Part shown: positions 35,269-45,133 of the stretch, in pieces
Layout of the letters: every line of letters starts with the position of its first letter
Position numbering within the stretch: the stretch's first letter is position 1
From: Bacillus_BD oryzisoli
Lineage (GTDB): Bacteria; Bacillota; Bacilli; Bacillales; Cytobacillaceae
Length of the DNA: 64,000 bases
Direction of reading: 5' to 3'
Assembly: GCF_036670025.1 (NCBI RefSeq)
Contig: NZ_CP137640.1
Location: 2,576,001 to 2,640,000, forward strand
Notes under the pieces: model-generated
Database searches by the model: none
The model's input: only the letters and a program-made list of their open reading frames with translations
What the model was told of the DNA's origin: nothing
Made by a program: the position numbers and the translations under genes

Positions 35269-35883
35269 ATGCAATCAGAGGATTATAAGTTTGCAATACT
35301 TAAAGCAAATAAAACGGATTTAGATGCAAGGAAACAGATGTCCGAAATTTTTGCCGAAGGCTTCACACAATGGCTTGTTTTTTTTTCCAAAGATAAAAAG
35401 GTCATCGCAAAGGCTTTTGCTCATATGTTTGTTTTAGATCAATTTTATGTAGCGATTGCAAATGATAAAATTGCTGGAGTGGCGGCATGTACAGATGGGA
35501 AAACGTTGTCTGTACGGTTAGATAAAAAAGAGTTGAGGAAGCACTTAGGATTCTTTAAGGGAAGCATGGCATGGATCTTTTTAAAAAAGGAATTTGAAAC
35601 TCTTAATCAAAATTTCCCTTCTAATACAGGCTCGATTGAATTTGTAGGAACTTCTCCTGAATTCCGAGGGAAAGGTGTTGCATCTCAAATTATCCAATAT
35701 ATTATTGAAAATACACCATACAATGATTACGTAATCGACGAGGTAGCCGATACGAATACCCCAGCTATGAATTTATATAAAAAAATGGGCTTTGAAGAAT
35801 ATAAAAGAAAACCACTTCCAGAAAAAATAGCAAAGAAAATCGGAATTAATAATTTTTTGTCTTTAAAATATGTAAAGAAGTAA
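35269..35883 (+). CDS. GNAT family N-acetyltransferase
   Basis: 204-residue acetyl-CoA-dependent transferase. The acetyl-CoA binding motif A reads IEFVGTSPEFRGKGVASQII (about residues 123-142: R/Q-x-x-G-x-G/A as RGKGVA), followed by the DTNTPAMNLYKKMGFEEYKR motif B near residue 165. The N-terminal half (MSEIFAEGFTQWLVFFSKD) is diverged, and the substrate cannot be predicted. GAAGGAGAA lies before the ATG. Intact, in contrast to the GNAT remnants at 34679, 22346 and 63673. Confidence 0.85.
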   Translation: MQSEDYKFAILKANKTDLDARKQMSEIFAEGFTQWLVFFSKDKKVIAKAFAHMFVLDQFYVAIANDKIAGVAACTDGKTLSVRLDKKELRKHLGFFKGSMAWIFLKKEFETLNQNFPSNTGSIEFVGTSPEFRGKGVASQIIQYIIENTPYNDYVIDEVADTNTPAMNLYKKMGFEEYKRKPLPEKIAKKIGINNFLSLKYVKK

Positions 35884-35916
35884 GAATATTTTTCTACTGG
35901 TTTTTCACCGAAAAAA

Positions 35917-35976
35917 GGACGGTTCACACGTTTCAAAATGGACAATAACTTAAATAAACCGTCCCCGCGTTTCATT
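35917..35976. repeat. Paired GGACGGTT / AACCGTCC interspersed motif
   Basis: GGACGGTTCACACGTTTCA and, inverted in its first half, AACCGTCCCCGCGTTTCA. The two can pair over GGACGGTT/AACCGTCC, giving a hairpin between two convergent genes. The motif is related to those at 32009 and 21747. Confidence 0.5.
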
Positions 35977-36000
35977 TATCTTCTCGGATTAAACCACTGT

Positions 36001-36438
36001 TTAAATAAATTCCGGGAGTAATTGTCTTAACTTTTCAACATGTCCTCGGTTCGTGTTAATGACCTCTTCAACCATTTTTTTGCTTTCTGCATCTAAATCT
36101 CCTCTAACAAGTTCCTCTGAATATTGGATGCCATATTGATCGATTCCTTCTAATGCATCCTCAATGATTTTCTTTGTATCATCAGGCAGCATGACTTTGT
36201 GCATGAAACTGTGAAACGAACCAGATATTCCTTCGTCATCAGCCGGCACTCCTCCTAGATTCTGAATTCGCTCAGCTAATTTGGAGGCATTCTGCTTTAA
36301 CTCCTGCTGCATCGATTGGAAGTTCTGCCGCAATTCTGGATGATTTAGCTCTTGAATATAATGCTCGAATCCCCGAATCCCCATGTAGGTTCCTCTCAGT
36401 AAAGTATTCAATTCCTCAACAATAACATCATTCTGCAT
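36001..36438 (-). CDS. DUF2383-type ferritin-like four-helix protein
   Basis: 145 residues, almost entirely amphipathic helices. The start (VIVEELNTLLRGTYMGIRGF) and spaced His/Glu residues (FEHYIQELNHPEL, HKVMLPDD, GHVEKLRQLL) fit the ferritin-like DUF2383 family of bacilli, of unknown function; a metal-binding role is possible but not shown. ATG at 36438 is ten bases from AAAGGA; TTG at 36444 is too close to it. The gap 36439-36735 upstream holds no other gene. Confidence 0.7.
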   Translation of the reverse strand: MQNDVIVEELNTLLRGTYMGIRGFEHYIQELNHPELRQNFQSMQQELKQNASKLAERIQNLGGVPADDEGISGSFHSFMHKVMLPDDTKKIIEDALEGIDQYGIQYSEELVRGDLDAESKKMVEEVINTNRGHVEKLRQLLPEFI

Positions 36439-36735
36439 ATTCAACGCATCCTTTCCAAAAATTTGCTGTTATCACTAGGATTAATCTATTAACATATCTT
36501 AATTTGTCATATTTTTAATGTTATGTTCATAGATGTATTCTCCCTTATAAGCAAAAGTTATATTCTGAGTTCTTAAATACTGAATACATTGTTTCCGACA
36601 TGTAAATGATATGTGTTTGGAACGTAGGATTATTAAATGGAAAAAGCGAGAAAAGCCGTGACTTCAGTCAATGATTTGGATTTGCTTTTTTAAATAATGG
36701 GATGTGACTTTTGCCAGGGGAAAGGAGTAGAAGTT

Positions 36736-38168
36736 ATGTATAAAAAAGCAGGCTTTATCTTTCTATTAATGATTAATCTATTCATATCATTCATTGTACC
36801 TCTATCCGTTCAGGCAGCTGATTCTTTCGATCCAGCCGCTGTTGATGAATATGTTACAAAATATATCGAAAAAAGCGGACTGCCCGGTGTAGCCATTGTG
36901 GTCGTAAGAAATGGTCAAGTCCTATATGAAAAAGGATATGGTCATGATTCTGACGGAAAACCACTGACAGCAAAATCTAAAATCGGTATTGCTTCCGGTA
37001 CAAAGCCTTTTACTGCATTTGCTGTTTTACAATTGGTTGATGAAGGAAAAATCAAACTGGACAAGCCTGTAGTGTATTATCTTCCAGAACTAACGCTTGA
37101 TGATGCAAGGTGGAAACAGGTGACTGTAAGTCAGCTTTTGAGTATACGTCCGGGCTGCCAAATCCTACTATTGTAGGTCCGGCGAATACGTTAAAAGAAG
37201 GGGTAGAACGTTTTCATGATTGGAATCTACAATCTGATCCTGGAGAAAAATATTTTTATAGCAATGCAAATTACTGGACCCTGGCTTATTTGGTAGAACA
37301 AATGAGCGGGATGAAGTTTAATGACTATCTAACACAAAACGTATTTTTACCGCTCGGAATGAATGACTCAATTTCTTTAGTGAACTCTGGGGATATGGTA
37401 GAATCAGGAATCCCTCGAGGATATATCACATTATATGGTACAGCCATGCCATGGACAGAGCTTGAACAAATGTTCAGTGGTTCAGGGAGTATCTTTACGA
37501 CAGCCAGAGATATGGGAAAATGGTTATCCATGCATACGAACGAGGGGAAAAATGCTAACGGAGATCCATTATTATCTCAAGCGCTGCTGAAAGAGTCTTA
37601 TTCACCACAACCTGGAAGTGAAAAATATGGGCATGGATGGTCGAATAGCTCTCCGATAATTAAACCAGCACGTATTTCTCATAGCGGTTCACTCTCTACT
37701 TTCCAATCACAGCAAGATATCGTTCCAAGCAGTGGATATGCGGTTGCCGTTTTACTTAATAGTTTTACTACTGCATTTGAGCATTCATATGAGATTAGTT
37801 CAGGAATCATCCAATTGACTGAGGGACAAGAACCTGAATTGAAAGCTCCAACACCTAAAATCATTGATTTCTCATTGGGTGCTATGACATTCGTATACTT
37901 GATTTTAGGAGTCAGTGGAATACGAAGAAGTAAAAAGTGGTCGGATAAACGTAAACAATATCCAGCATGGAGATTCTATCTCCGTTTAATCCCACAATTA
38001 ATACCTGTCGTGGGAATTGGATGGTTATTATTCATTGTTCCAACACTAAAGAATAACAGCTCGACGATGCTGGATGCGTTCGGTCTTTTCCCAGCTGCAA
38101 TGATTTTATTGTCGGTCATGTTCATCATTGGATTGATACTTCCATTTTGCGAGTATATTATCGTGTAA
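36736..38168 (+). pseudogene. Secreted serine hydrolase (class C beta-lactamase/PBP4* type) with one frameshift
   Basis: From ATG at 36736 (AAAGGAG eight bases upstream) the frame encodes a signal peptide (ends VQAAD), the nucleophile motif SGTK (in GIASGTKPFTAF) and runs to VSQLLS. There one base is missing: AGT-AT-ACG should read AGT CAT ACG, giving SHTSGLPNP as in related proteins. In the shifted frame the protein continues with the YSNANYWT motif, HSGSLS and three C-terminal membrane segments to 38168. Restoring one base gives ~477 residues with every catalytic motif. It is either a recent pseudogene or a sequencing error. Family members are D-amino-acid peptidases, esterases or of unknown role. 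Confidence 0.8.
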
Positions 38169-38211
38169 GGCAGAGTTGAAATGAATGATAGTGAATAACT
38201 TTAATTAGACT

Positions 38212-38285
38212 GCTGAAAAAGTGTTTATCCGAAACAGTTAGCAGACAGTTTATTAATATACAGGAAGAAAATGGACTTTTTCAGC
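38212..38285. repeat. 11-bp inverted repeat GCTGAAAAAGT/ACTTTTTCAGC
   Basis: Arms at 38212-38222 and 38275-38285, with a 52-nt loop. It is downstream of the serine hydrolase and may end its transcript. A related half-word ACTGCTGAAAAAG is at 21171-21183. The rest of 38169-38470 is empty. Confidence 0.5.
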
Positions 38286-38470
38286 GGTCCTGAATCGTGC
38301 CCATGCATTTAGTGGGAAATCGGAATTGACGTGATTGTCTATCCTAATGTCTTCATTCGGAATATAATAAAGATAGATAGAATTTACAAAATAATCGATA
38401 ACAACCATTTAAGTATTCAAATGTTTTAAATTTAAAAATTACTGAATACTATTAAACGAGGAGGGTTATG

Positions 38471-39598
38471 ATGAAAAAATATCTTTTAACCAGCTTGTTA
38501 GCACTCGTTTTGTTGTTATGTGGATGCATAATAGATCGTGGAAATCCTTCTACTACTAACAATAGCTCGAATCAAGTAAAGGAGGAGAAGAAGGGAAACC
38601 AGGAAACTAAAGATCATGAAAATGGACAGAAGGAATCTGAAACTGAGTCAATTTCAATTGAAGACTATTATCCAATAGAAAAGAATGTTCGATACGTGTA
38701 TGAAGGAACAGGAAATGAATATGCTTCTTATGATGTCTATATCGATTATGCTTCAGAGCATAAAGTGCAGCAAAGAATTGATAATGGCGGAACTGTATTA
38801 GCCCGAATCGTTGAAATAAAAGATGGGAAATTAATCAAAACGTATTCGAGGGGAGAAGCTTATTATCGAGAAAGTCTATTAAACTCTGAAAATGGAGAAG
38901 AGGAAGTTCTGTTAATGGAACCTTTAAAGGAAGGAACTACTTGGAAGTTAAAGGATTCAAAAGTCAGAACCATTACCAACCTTTCAGCTAATGTATCCAC
39001 ACCATCCGGCAATTATCAAGCCATTGAGGTAACTACAAAAGGTCCTGATGGGGATACTCTTGACTATTATGTCAAAGGGATTGGGTTAGTTAAAACCTTA
39101 TTTCAATCAAATGGGATGGAGGTCAGTTCCTCTTTAAGTAAAATAGAAAAAAACGTTCCGTTCGTTCAAAATATTCAATTTTATTACCCAAATATAAATG
39201 ACGATCAATTATATTATGTAAGTAAAGAAATATCCTTTCATACCAATGACATCACTAAAATGGTATTAGCACAGGCATATAAAGAAAATGTATCAGATTC
39301 AGTGAATACTGTATTTTCAAGGAATACAAAAATTAATAGTTTGTATCTAAATCAAGATAACAATCTATATATCGATTTAAATAAAGCTTTTTTAACAGAA
39401 ATGGTTGCTGGATCAGGGCTTGAAAGGATGATTCTTCAAAGCATCGTCAATACCTTTGGACATTATTATGGGGTAGAAAAAGTATACCTTACCATTGATA
39501 ATGAACTCTATTTATCTGGACATATTTCATTGAACAAAGGAGAATTTTTAACGGTAACACCTATTAACGAGGCGATTGAATTACTGCAGTCAAAGTGA
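38471..39598 (+). CDS. GerMN-domain lipoprotein
   Basis: 375-residue lipoprotein. The lipobox LLLCGC places the lipidated Cys near residue 18 (LLLCGCIIDRG), and a Lys/Glu-rich linker follows to about residue 55. The middle part (60-225) is a beta-rich domain, and a C-terminal GerMN domain (about 230-375) has IQFYYPNINDDQLYYVSKEI at its start and YLNQDNNLYIDLNKAFLTEM later. GerMN domains occur in GerM, involved in sporulation and spore germination, and in other exported proteins. AGGAGGG is two bases from the ATG at 38468 and five from that at 38471, so the second is preferred. Monocistronic, with a hairpin at 39610-39638. Confidence 0.85.
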   Translation: MKKYLLTSLLALVLLLCGCIIDRGNPSTTNNSSNQVKEEKKGNQETKDHENGQKESETESISIEDYYPIEKNVRYVYEGTGNEYASYDVYIDYASEHKVQQRIDNGGTVLARIVEIKDGKLIKTYSRGEAYYRESLLNSENGEEEVLLMEPLKEGTTWKLKDSKVRTITNLSANVSTPSGNYQAIEVTTKGPDGDTLDYYVKGIGLVKTLFQSNGMEVSSSLSKIEKNVPFVQNIQFYYPNINDDQLYYVSKEISFHTNDITKMVLAQAYKENVSDSVNTVFSRNTKINSLYLNQDNNLYIDLNKAFLTEMVAGSGLERMILQSIVNTFGHYYGVEKVYLTIDNELYLSGHISLNKGEFLTVTPINEAIELLQSK

Positions 39599-39609
39599 CA
39601 GCGAACGAC

Positions 39610-39638
39610 AGGCACTATCCAAAATTCGGATGGTGCCT
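39610..39638 (+). terminator. Hairpin after the GerMN gene
   Basis: AGGCACTATCC pairs with GGATGGTGCCT (one G-T pair). A second hairpin, CGAGCTGA/TCAGCTCG, lies at 39713-39734. The remainder up to 40039 is empty. Confidence 0.6.
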
Positions 39639-40039
39639 CTAACTTTAACGGATTTCCCGAAAGAAGTTTCCCTCCCTCAAGAAAGGCCGTAGCCCATTGA
39701 AAAAAAGAAAAGACGAGCTGATAGGAGTCAGCTCGCCTAAATAGTAAACGTAAACATCAATGATAAACCCAATAGGAGTTAGGGCAACATCAACAAAGTG
39801 ATTATATCGTATAGAACTTCAAACGACAAGGAGGGAAATGAAAATGGAATAATTTTCAAGTACTCTTTTCAAGTGAATTTAGAGAAAACCAATAGTATTA
39901 TGAACCACTCCATTTTCAATGGAATTTACAAAATGTAAAGCTATTTTAAAACGAAGGAGGTAGCTCTCGATAGTCTTTTTCAATCCCTTTTGGGAAAGCT
40001 TCGTTCCTTGTTTCTGTCACACTGTCTCTCTATTCCGTT

Positions 40040-42124
40040 TTAATTTTTGAATATATTCCTTAGGATTTCACTGATATCAACGGATTTTGCTTTCTTGTGC
40101 TCCTTATTATAGGAAAGCCCAAAACCGTAACCATACTTGTCACCAGATTGTGCTTGGTATACATAGGAAGGGGCTTCATCAAAACCTGGTACGTCCATCT
40201 TGTCGATTACTAAAGCTTCCTTACTTGCTGGAATGGTAAGAGGAAGTTTTCCTATCGGATTAAATTTTCCACGTATGACATCTATTAATGCTTCCGTTTT
40301 CACTCCGAACGTTCCAATGACAGCTGCTGCATTCGGTTCAATTTCTTGAATCAGCCAAGGACTACTAAAGTTGATGACAGTAAGAGTCGGTACCGTTTTC
40401 TGTATTTCGATAATCCGACTTTTGTTATGAATATTCGTATCTGGTCCTATGGAAATCGACGGTTGCTTCGAAAGAAGATCTTGTTTGGGTTTTATCCAAA
40501 CAAGTGCATGTGTGGCTTCTTTCAAATGGTCCGTCAAAGTGATGTCCGGATCATATTTCTGAATGGTTTCTTTAAATGCAATCGTATTTGCATTCTGTTC
40601 ACCAGATGGGAACGACTCGACATAAAGTTTCATATCTTTTATTTTTTTATCATTAAGGGGCAAAAGCTTCTGATCATTACGTAATAAGATAATAGACTTC
40701 CGATGAACTAAATCCGCCTTTTCTTTTGAGGCGGGATTATTAACCACTTCAATTGCTCTTTTCGAATCTACATACGGGTTTTCAAATAAACCTAAATTCA
40801 TCATTTCTGTGAGTAAATAAGCCACGGATCGATTGATTTTCTCCTCACTCACTAAACCTTGTTCTACTGCATGTATAATTGGCTGTGGATCTTTCTGTCC
40901 GGAAAAAATATTTGCACCAGCTTCCAATGCTTTAGCCACTCTTCCTTCTATCGGTAAATCTTTAACACCCCATGCCATGCCAACTGCCGCCCCCGTATCT
41001 GTGTTGACATATCCTTTAAAACCAAGTTTCTCACGCAATAAATCGGTTATAAACGCTTTATTAAAAACAAATCCGACTTCTTCAAATTGCTGATTTTCAT
41101 TAAAGGGAGGAAGCCCTTGATCTGCACTTATATTACTTGGATAAGCATAGTAGGGGATGATTGAAGTTGTTCCAGCTTCAATGGCTGCTTTAAACGGTGG
41201 AAGATGATACTTTTGCAAGCTCCCTTTTGTTGGATAAATATTAAAATTCCCTTCCGCAAAATGTGGATCTTTTCCCAAATATCTTGATCCCCCGCCAGGA
41301 AAATGTTTGGTTGACAGAGAAACACTGTTTTCGTTAAGGTACTCACCTTGAAAACCTTTGATTAATGTATAATTGATATCCGAAACAAGTTTAGGATCTT
41401 CTCCAAATGTTTCTAAAATCCTTGACCATAACGGTTGTGTTGCAACATCAGCATTGTAGCCATACATTTTACGAAGACCAGAGGACGTCCATTCTTTTCG
41501 GGCAATTTGAGCAAATTCTCTAATCAAATCAAGATCACGGGTTGCAGCCAGTCCGAGTGAATCTGGAAATATGGTAAATTGACCAGGCTCGTCTTTTGCA
41601 GGTATATAGTAATCCTTTGCTTCTTCTATTTTTGCAATGTCAGCAATCGTTGTGGCATGATTCCGCGGATTTGAAATAAGAACTGCCGGAATCCCTAATC
41701 TTGTTCTTTCCGTTCTTTCTTGCAGTTGATTATTCGTGTTGGCAATCACATCAACACTAGGTAATTTACGATAAATAAAATAACGTACATGTTGATCAAT
41801 CAGATTATTCGGCTGTTCCATCTTCGAGCCTTCGATGTCCCGGAATTCAGGTATAATCATAAGTCCGGCCTTTTCCTCTAGGGTCATTTTAGATATAAGA
41901 TCAGCGACTCGTTTTTCAACCGGTAACTCCCAGTTCTCATAATCATCTAAATTTCCATTTGAATTTAAGTCTTTAAATACTTTTCCATTGACAGTAAGCG
42001 TTTCTTTTACCCTTGCCAAGACCTTCGGGTGAACATTTTCGGCATTCACTAAAGGTATGACAAATAGAAGAGATAACACGATGGTAATTAAAAAAGTGAG
42101 AGCCTTTCTTCGTTTGAAATTCAT
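40040..42124 (-). CDS. Secreted glycoside hydrolase family 3 protein
   Basis: 694 residues with a signal peptide (residues 1 to about 28, ending PLVNAE), a short Ca-binding-like segment (DLNSNGNLDDYENW), then a GH3 TIM barrel with LSTKHFPGGG near residue 260 and the nucleophile Asp in GYVNTDTGAAVG near residue 385, and a second alpha/beta domain starting near residue 445 (SIILLRNDQKLLPL). This two-domain order is that of beta-glucosidases and related exo-enzymes rather than single-domain NagZ. The substrate cannot be set. GAGGAAA precedes the ATG. It is convergent with the GerMN gene and monocistronic. Confidence 0.85.
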   Translation of the reverse strand: MNFKRRKALTFLITIVLSLLFVIPLVNAENVHPKVLARVKETLTVNGKVFKDLNSNGNLDDYENWELPVEKRVADLISKMTLEEKAGLMIIPEFRDIEGSKMEQPNNLIDQHVRYFIYRKLPSVDVIANTNNQLQERTERTRLGIPAVLISNPRNHATTIADIAKIEEAKDYYIPAKDEPGQFTIFPDSLGLAATRDLDLIREFAQIARKEWTSSGLRKMYGYNADVATQPLWSRILETFGEDPKLVSDINYTLIKGFQGEYLNENSVSLSTKHFPGGGSRYLGKDPHFAEGNFNIYPTKGSLQKYHLPPFKAAIEAGTTSIIPYYAYPSNISADQGLPPFNENQQFEEVGFVFNKAFITDLLREKLGFKGYVNTDTGAAVGMAWGVKDLPIEGRVAKALEAGANIFSGQKDPQPIIHAVEQGLVSEEKINRSVAYLLTEMMNLGLFENPYVDSKRAIEVVNNPASKEKADLVHRKSIILLRNDQKLLPLNDKKIKDMKLYVESFPSGEQNANTIAFKETIQKYDPDITLTDHLKEATHALVWIKPKQDLLSKQPSISIGPDTNIHNKSRIIEIQKTVPTLTVINFSSPWLIQEIEPNAAAVIGTFGVKTEALIDVIRGKFNPIGKLPLTIPASKEALVIDKMDVPGFDEAPSYVYQAQSGDKYGYGFGLSYNKEHKKAKSVDISEILRNIFKN

Positions 42125-42508
42125 CTAGTTTCCTCGTTTCAATCATTCATGTTGGTTAATGTTTTAGTCTTCATTTTCTATTTAATATTTTCCTTATTAG
42201 ACAAAATTATCAACTCGACGAAAGGTAAAAGGGAGTATTGTGAACCTTATGACCTAAACTACCATGAAAATAAGTTTCCTTCAGATATGAAAAAAGGCAA
42301 TACTTAAGAAGACCCTGCTCAATCGTCAAAAAAAAGAGGAGGGCGTGACTGGATTAAGGTCAATATCAGTATTGACAGTTCTTAACCATTTTCATTCTTT
42401 GTTGTGCAGTTCGGCTGCATGGATGGCTAACGGGGTAGGTTAGTTAATAAGGTAATATTTGGATTAAGATAGATATAAGTAGAAAAGTAATTAACAAGGG
42501 GTGATTTT

Positions 42509-42723
42509 TTGGAGAAAAATATTAGGGATGTAGATTTTTTTAAACAAGTAGTAAATAGACTTTGCAAAAAAACAATATTTGCCCTCAGAAACCTAAATTT
42601 GAAATCATCGAGAACGTAATGGTTATTAGCATTAAGAACCATTTAAAAGATGGAGTAAACTTAGATTGTTTTAATATTTTAAACCTTATTTACCGAACAA
42701 TTGGACCTTTAGAAGCGAGCTGA
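42509..42723 (+). pseudogene. Frameshifted small gene of unknown family
   Basis: TTG start with AAGGGGTG upstream gives MEKNIRDVDFFKQVVNRL. After a frameshift the frame reads FEIIENVMVISIKNHLKDGV and stops at 42723. Both parts have coding-like composition. No family is recognised. The rest of 42125-42961 (about 0.8 kb in total) shows nothing. Confidence 0.35.
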
Positions 42724-42961
42724 ACAAACAAGAAATAGAATTATTGATGCTTATGCAGAGTCAAGGTATTTTATTTTGATTATAGCAATGAAATGAATAC
42801 CATTTGGCGATGAATTATTTTACTAAGTTTTTAATGTTTTTACTGATATATGCAAAGTTAGCAGTACACTAATAAAGTAATAAGGTTTACTTCAGTAAAA
42901 TAAGGTATATTATATTTGTTGAATAGATTCTCTTTAAAGACAAGAAAAGTAGGTGAACAAA

Positions 42962-43111
42962 GTGGGAAAATATCAATTGGATTACAAAGGTCAGGTAGCT
43001 GTGACGAAGTTTCATGAAAAACAGACGCCTGCCAAATTTGATAAAAAGCAGCAACTTGAAAAAATGCGTGCGGAGTATTTGAAAAAGAAGCAAAAACAAA
43101 CAGATAAATAA
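42962..43111 (+). CDS. Small basic protein (49 aa)
   Basis: GTG start at 42962 with an AGGTGA site eight bases upstream. The product is MGKYQLDYKGQVAVTKFHEK, then a strongly basic helical tail (KKQQLEKMRAEYLKKKQK) with a predicted coiled-coil character. A classical terminator follows 9 bp after the stop codon. This compact gene with RBS and terminator is very likely real. Similar short Lys-rich proteins are common in Bacillus, but no function is known to me. Confidence 0.7.
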   Translation: MGKYQLDYKGQVAVTKFHEKQTPAKFDKKQQLEKMRAEYLKKKQKQTDK

Positions 43112-43119
43112 TATGAATG

Positions 43120-43154
43120 AAAACATAGGAAGACTAAAATCTCCCTATGTTTTT
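43120..43154 (+). terminator. Terminator of the 49-aa gene
   Basis: AAAACATAGG pairs with CCTATGTTTT, followed by T. It is 9 bp after the stop codon. Confidence 0.8.
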
Positions 43155-43349
43155 CTTATTCGAAGTTCATTTTCAATTGCGAAAGTTAAGAAACATTGTA
43201 TTCATCGTAAGAACTAATATAGAATAATTTAAAATAATTAGAAAAATATACCTCAATTAAATAAACTGCAATCTATTAAATTGTTGATATATCAATGTTT
43301 CTAACGTATTTTTTTATGAATTTATAATCTTTAAATCCTTCTGCTAAAT

Positions 43350-43829
43350 TAAAAGAGCCGAAATTAGGTAAAAGAATTCCAAAGTTCCTTTCAGAAACTA
43401 GAGATAGAACATCTAAGAGAGGCTTGTCATACAACGATGGAGAGTGCGCTGTTTGAGTTTATGTATTCGACCGGCTGCCGTATTGGGGAAGTTGTAAAAT
43501 TAAATCGAGATAATATTAATTACTCTTCAAATTCAGTCATTGTACATGGGAAAGGTGATAAGGAAAGGGAAGTGTACTTTAATACTCGTTGTTCCATTTG
43601 GGTAAAAAGGTATTTAGAGGAGCGAGATGATGAAGATCCTTGTTTGTTTATTACTGAAAGAAGGCCAAACAGACGTAGTAGTATTGATAATCTGAGATAT
43701 ATTATCAAACGCATATCAAAACGTGCTGGGATAAAAAAGAGTATTCATCCTCATCAATTACGACACAGCTATGCTACACATATGATTAATAATGGTGCGC
43801 CACTTGAAGTGATCCAGAGCTTGCTTTAG
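43350..43829 (+). pseudogene. Truncated XerC/D-like tyrosine recombinase
   Basis: The N-terminal codons RIPKFLSE then, after a frameshift, EIEHLREACHTTMESALFEF and STGCRIGEVVKL (containing the first catalytic Arg), and later HPHQLRHSYATHM (His-x-x-Arg) form the catalytic domain. It ends at PLEVIQSLL with a stop, before the last catalytic His/Trp and the nucleophilic Tyr. The whole N-terminal DNA-binding domain is also missing. It stands directly before GC-rich foreign-looking DNA. Confidence 0.75.
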
Positions 43830-43901
43830 AACTTGTAGAGGAGATGAGAAGATGACAATTAGTGCAGAGAGGAAGGTCTTAAAATTGATGAGGTTGCGTA
43901 G

Positions 43902-44817
43902 AATCTGCGGTTATGGTGCGCAATAGCAGTAACACCTTACCTGCTGATCAAAATCGTATGGACTTTTGGTCTTCTCCTTCCCACCGAGCAAATGGGTGAC
44001 GCTAGCTGGCGCGTGATAAACGCAGTAACCGCCGTTCTCGCTGCGATTTGTATCCTTCTTGCAATGGCGTTTTGCAGGCCGTGGGGGGAGCGGCTACCTG
44101 CGTGGTTGGTTGCTCTACCCATTTGGGTTGGTACCGGTTTGCTCGTTCCCATGCTGTTGATTGCACCGGTTCTGGGTCCTGCAGCTATAATCCGGGATCA
44201 AGAAGCAGGTGCCGCCGACTTCTGGGTATACGAGCAGATCTTCGTCATAATCTCACTTTTCGGGATCGGCATCTTCCTGCCGCTTTGCATAGGCAGGGTA
44301 TACAATGACACGTTGGCCAGAGGCGCTGAGTGGCACAATCGACTACAAGGAGTTGCCGGGCAATACTTTACAACTGCAGATCATCTTGGCTAGGATCATC
44401 GCTGCCGGCTGCATTCTGCTCGGTGTCATTAAGGTGTTTTGGGCGGTTGGCGGCTCTTTCGGCATCGATCCGGCAACCATGGGGGAACGCGATGTGTGGT
44501 GGCACCTGCTGTCATTGAGTACAGGCGTGTGTTCCTTTGCTGGTGCGGGGGGCATACTGGTGGTAGTAACCCGCCGTGGGTCGAGGTGGTTTCTACCCCC
44601 TATGATAGCGGCATGGATTTCATCGGGTGCGTTGCTCTCCAACAACCTCTATTCCGCCTTATCTTCAGTTCGACTCGATGCGCCACCCTCCCCAGAGTAC
44701 CCATGGGCATGGTTGTTGACCAAACAGGCCGGCATCGTCTTAGGTGTAATAATGGGGATAATTATCCTGCTGGTACTGCACGAACGCCGTCGAGCCCTTC
44801 GGGATGAGTCCAACTGA
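43902..44817 (+). pseudogene. GC-rich, broken multi-pass membrane protein of foreign origin
   Basis: Two overlapping frames cover one region: 43902-44393 (NLRLWCAIAVTPYLLIKIVW to YFTTADHLG) and 44305-44817 (ILARIIAAGCILLGVIKVFW to HERRRALRDESN). Each has about four hydrophobic segments with a similar plan (LIKIVW/GVIKVFW, then Asp/Trp, a Cys/Gly helix, a basic-Trp-Pro segment), so they look like the two halves of an eight-helix protein joined by a frameshift around 44340-44390. No start codon with a ribosome site is found upstream; a TAG at 43899 precedes the frame. GC content is clearly higher than in the neighbours. A high-GC donor (actinobacteria or Paenibacillus) is inference. Confidence 0.55.
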
Positions 44818-44837
44818 AGTTGATTACACTGACCCGC

Positions 44838-44905
44838 GGATATTGGAGTTGTGCAAGAGCTCATTTCGCGTGGAGAAGAGGTAGTGTACTTTACAATCTA
44901 AGATT
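44838..44905 (+). pseudogene. Scrap of a macrolide-type (YjiC-like) glycosyltransferase
   Basis: Only about 22 codons: GVVQELISRGEEVVYFT resembles the first helix and strand of YjiC/macrolide glycosyltransferases (x-x-x-V-x-E-L-x-x-R-G-x-x-V-x-Y). A stop follows at once. Too short for a firm assignment. Confidence 0.35.
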
Positions 44906-44940
44906 TTCGAGAGCTAAAATAATTAGTGGTTTATTCGATT

Positions 44941-44976
44941 AAAGGGCGCAATTTTATAGTAGAAATTGCGCTCTTT
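44941..44976. terminator. Bidirectional hairpin upstream of the RNase J paralogue
   Basis: AAAGGGCGCAATTT and AAATTGCGCTCTTT form a 14-bp stem with one G-T pair and an 8-nt loop, about 155 bp before the rnj start. It may end read-through from the foreign fragment or lie in the 5' leader. The rest of 44906-45133 is empty. Confidence 0.65.
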
Positions 44977-45133
44977 ATTTATGTATAGGGCCAGATAATT
45001 GTTATAACACTCGGCAGATATTAATTTTAATTCATAGAGATTCTGAAGGAATGTACTTAAAGTATTCATCCCGTTGATAAAGGGAAACCCAAAGGGCATA
45101 TTAAGATTATATTTAAAGTGGGAGGACATATAT

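Noticed and set aside
43992..44393. Independent GC-rich gene at 43992-44393
   Set aside because: Coding-like sequence extends upstream of the ATG (NLRLWCAIAVTPYLLIKIVW) and overlaps the next frame, so it is better explained as part of one broken gene.
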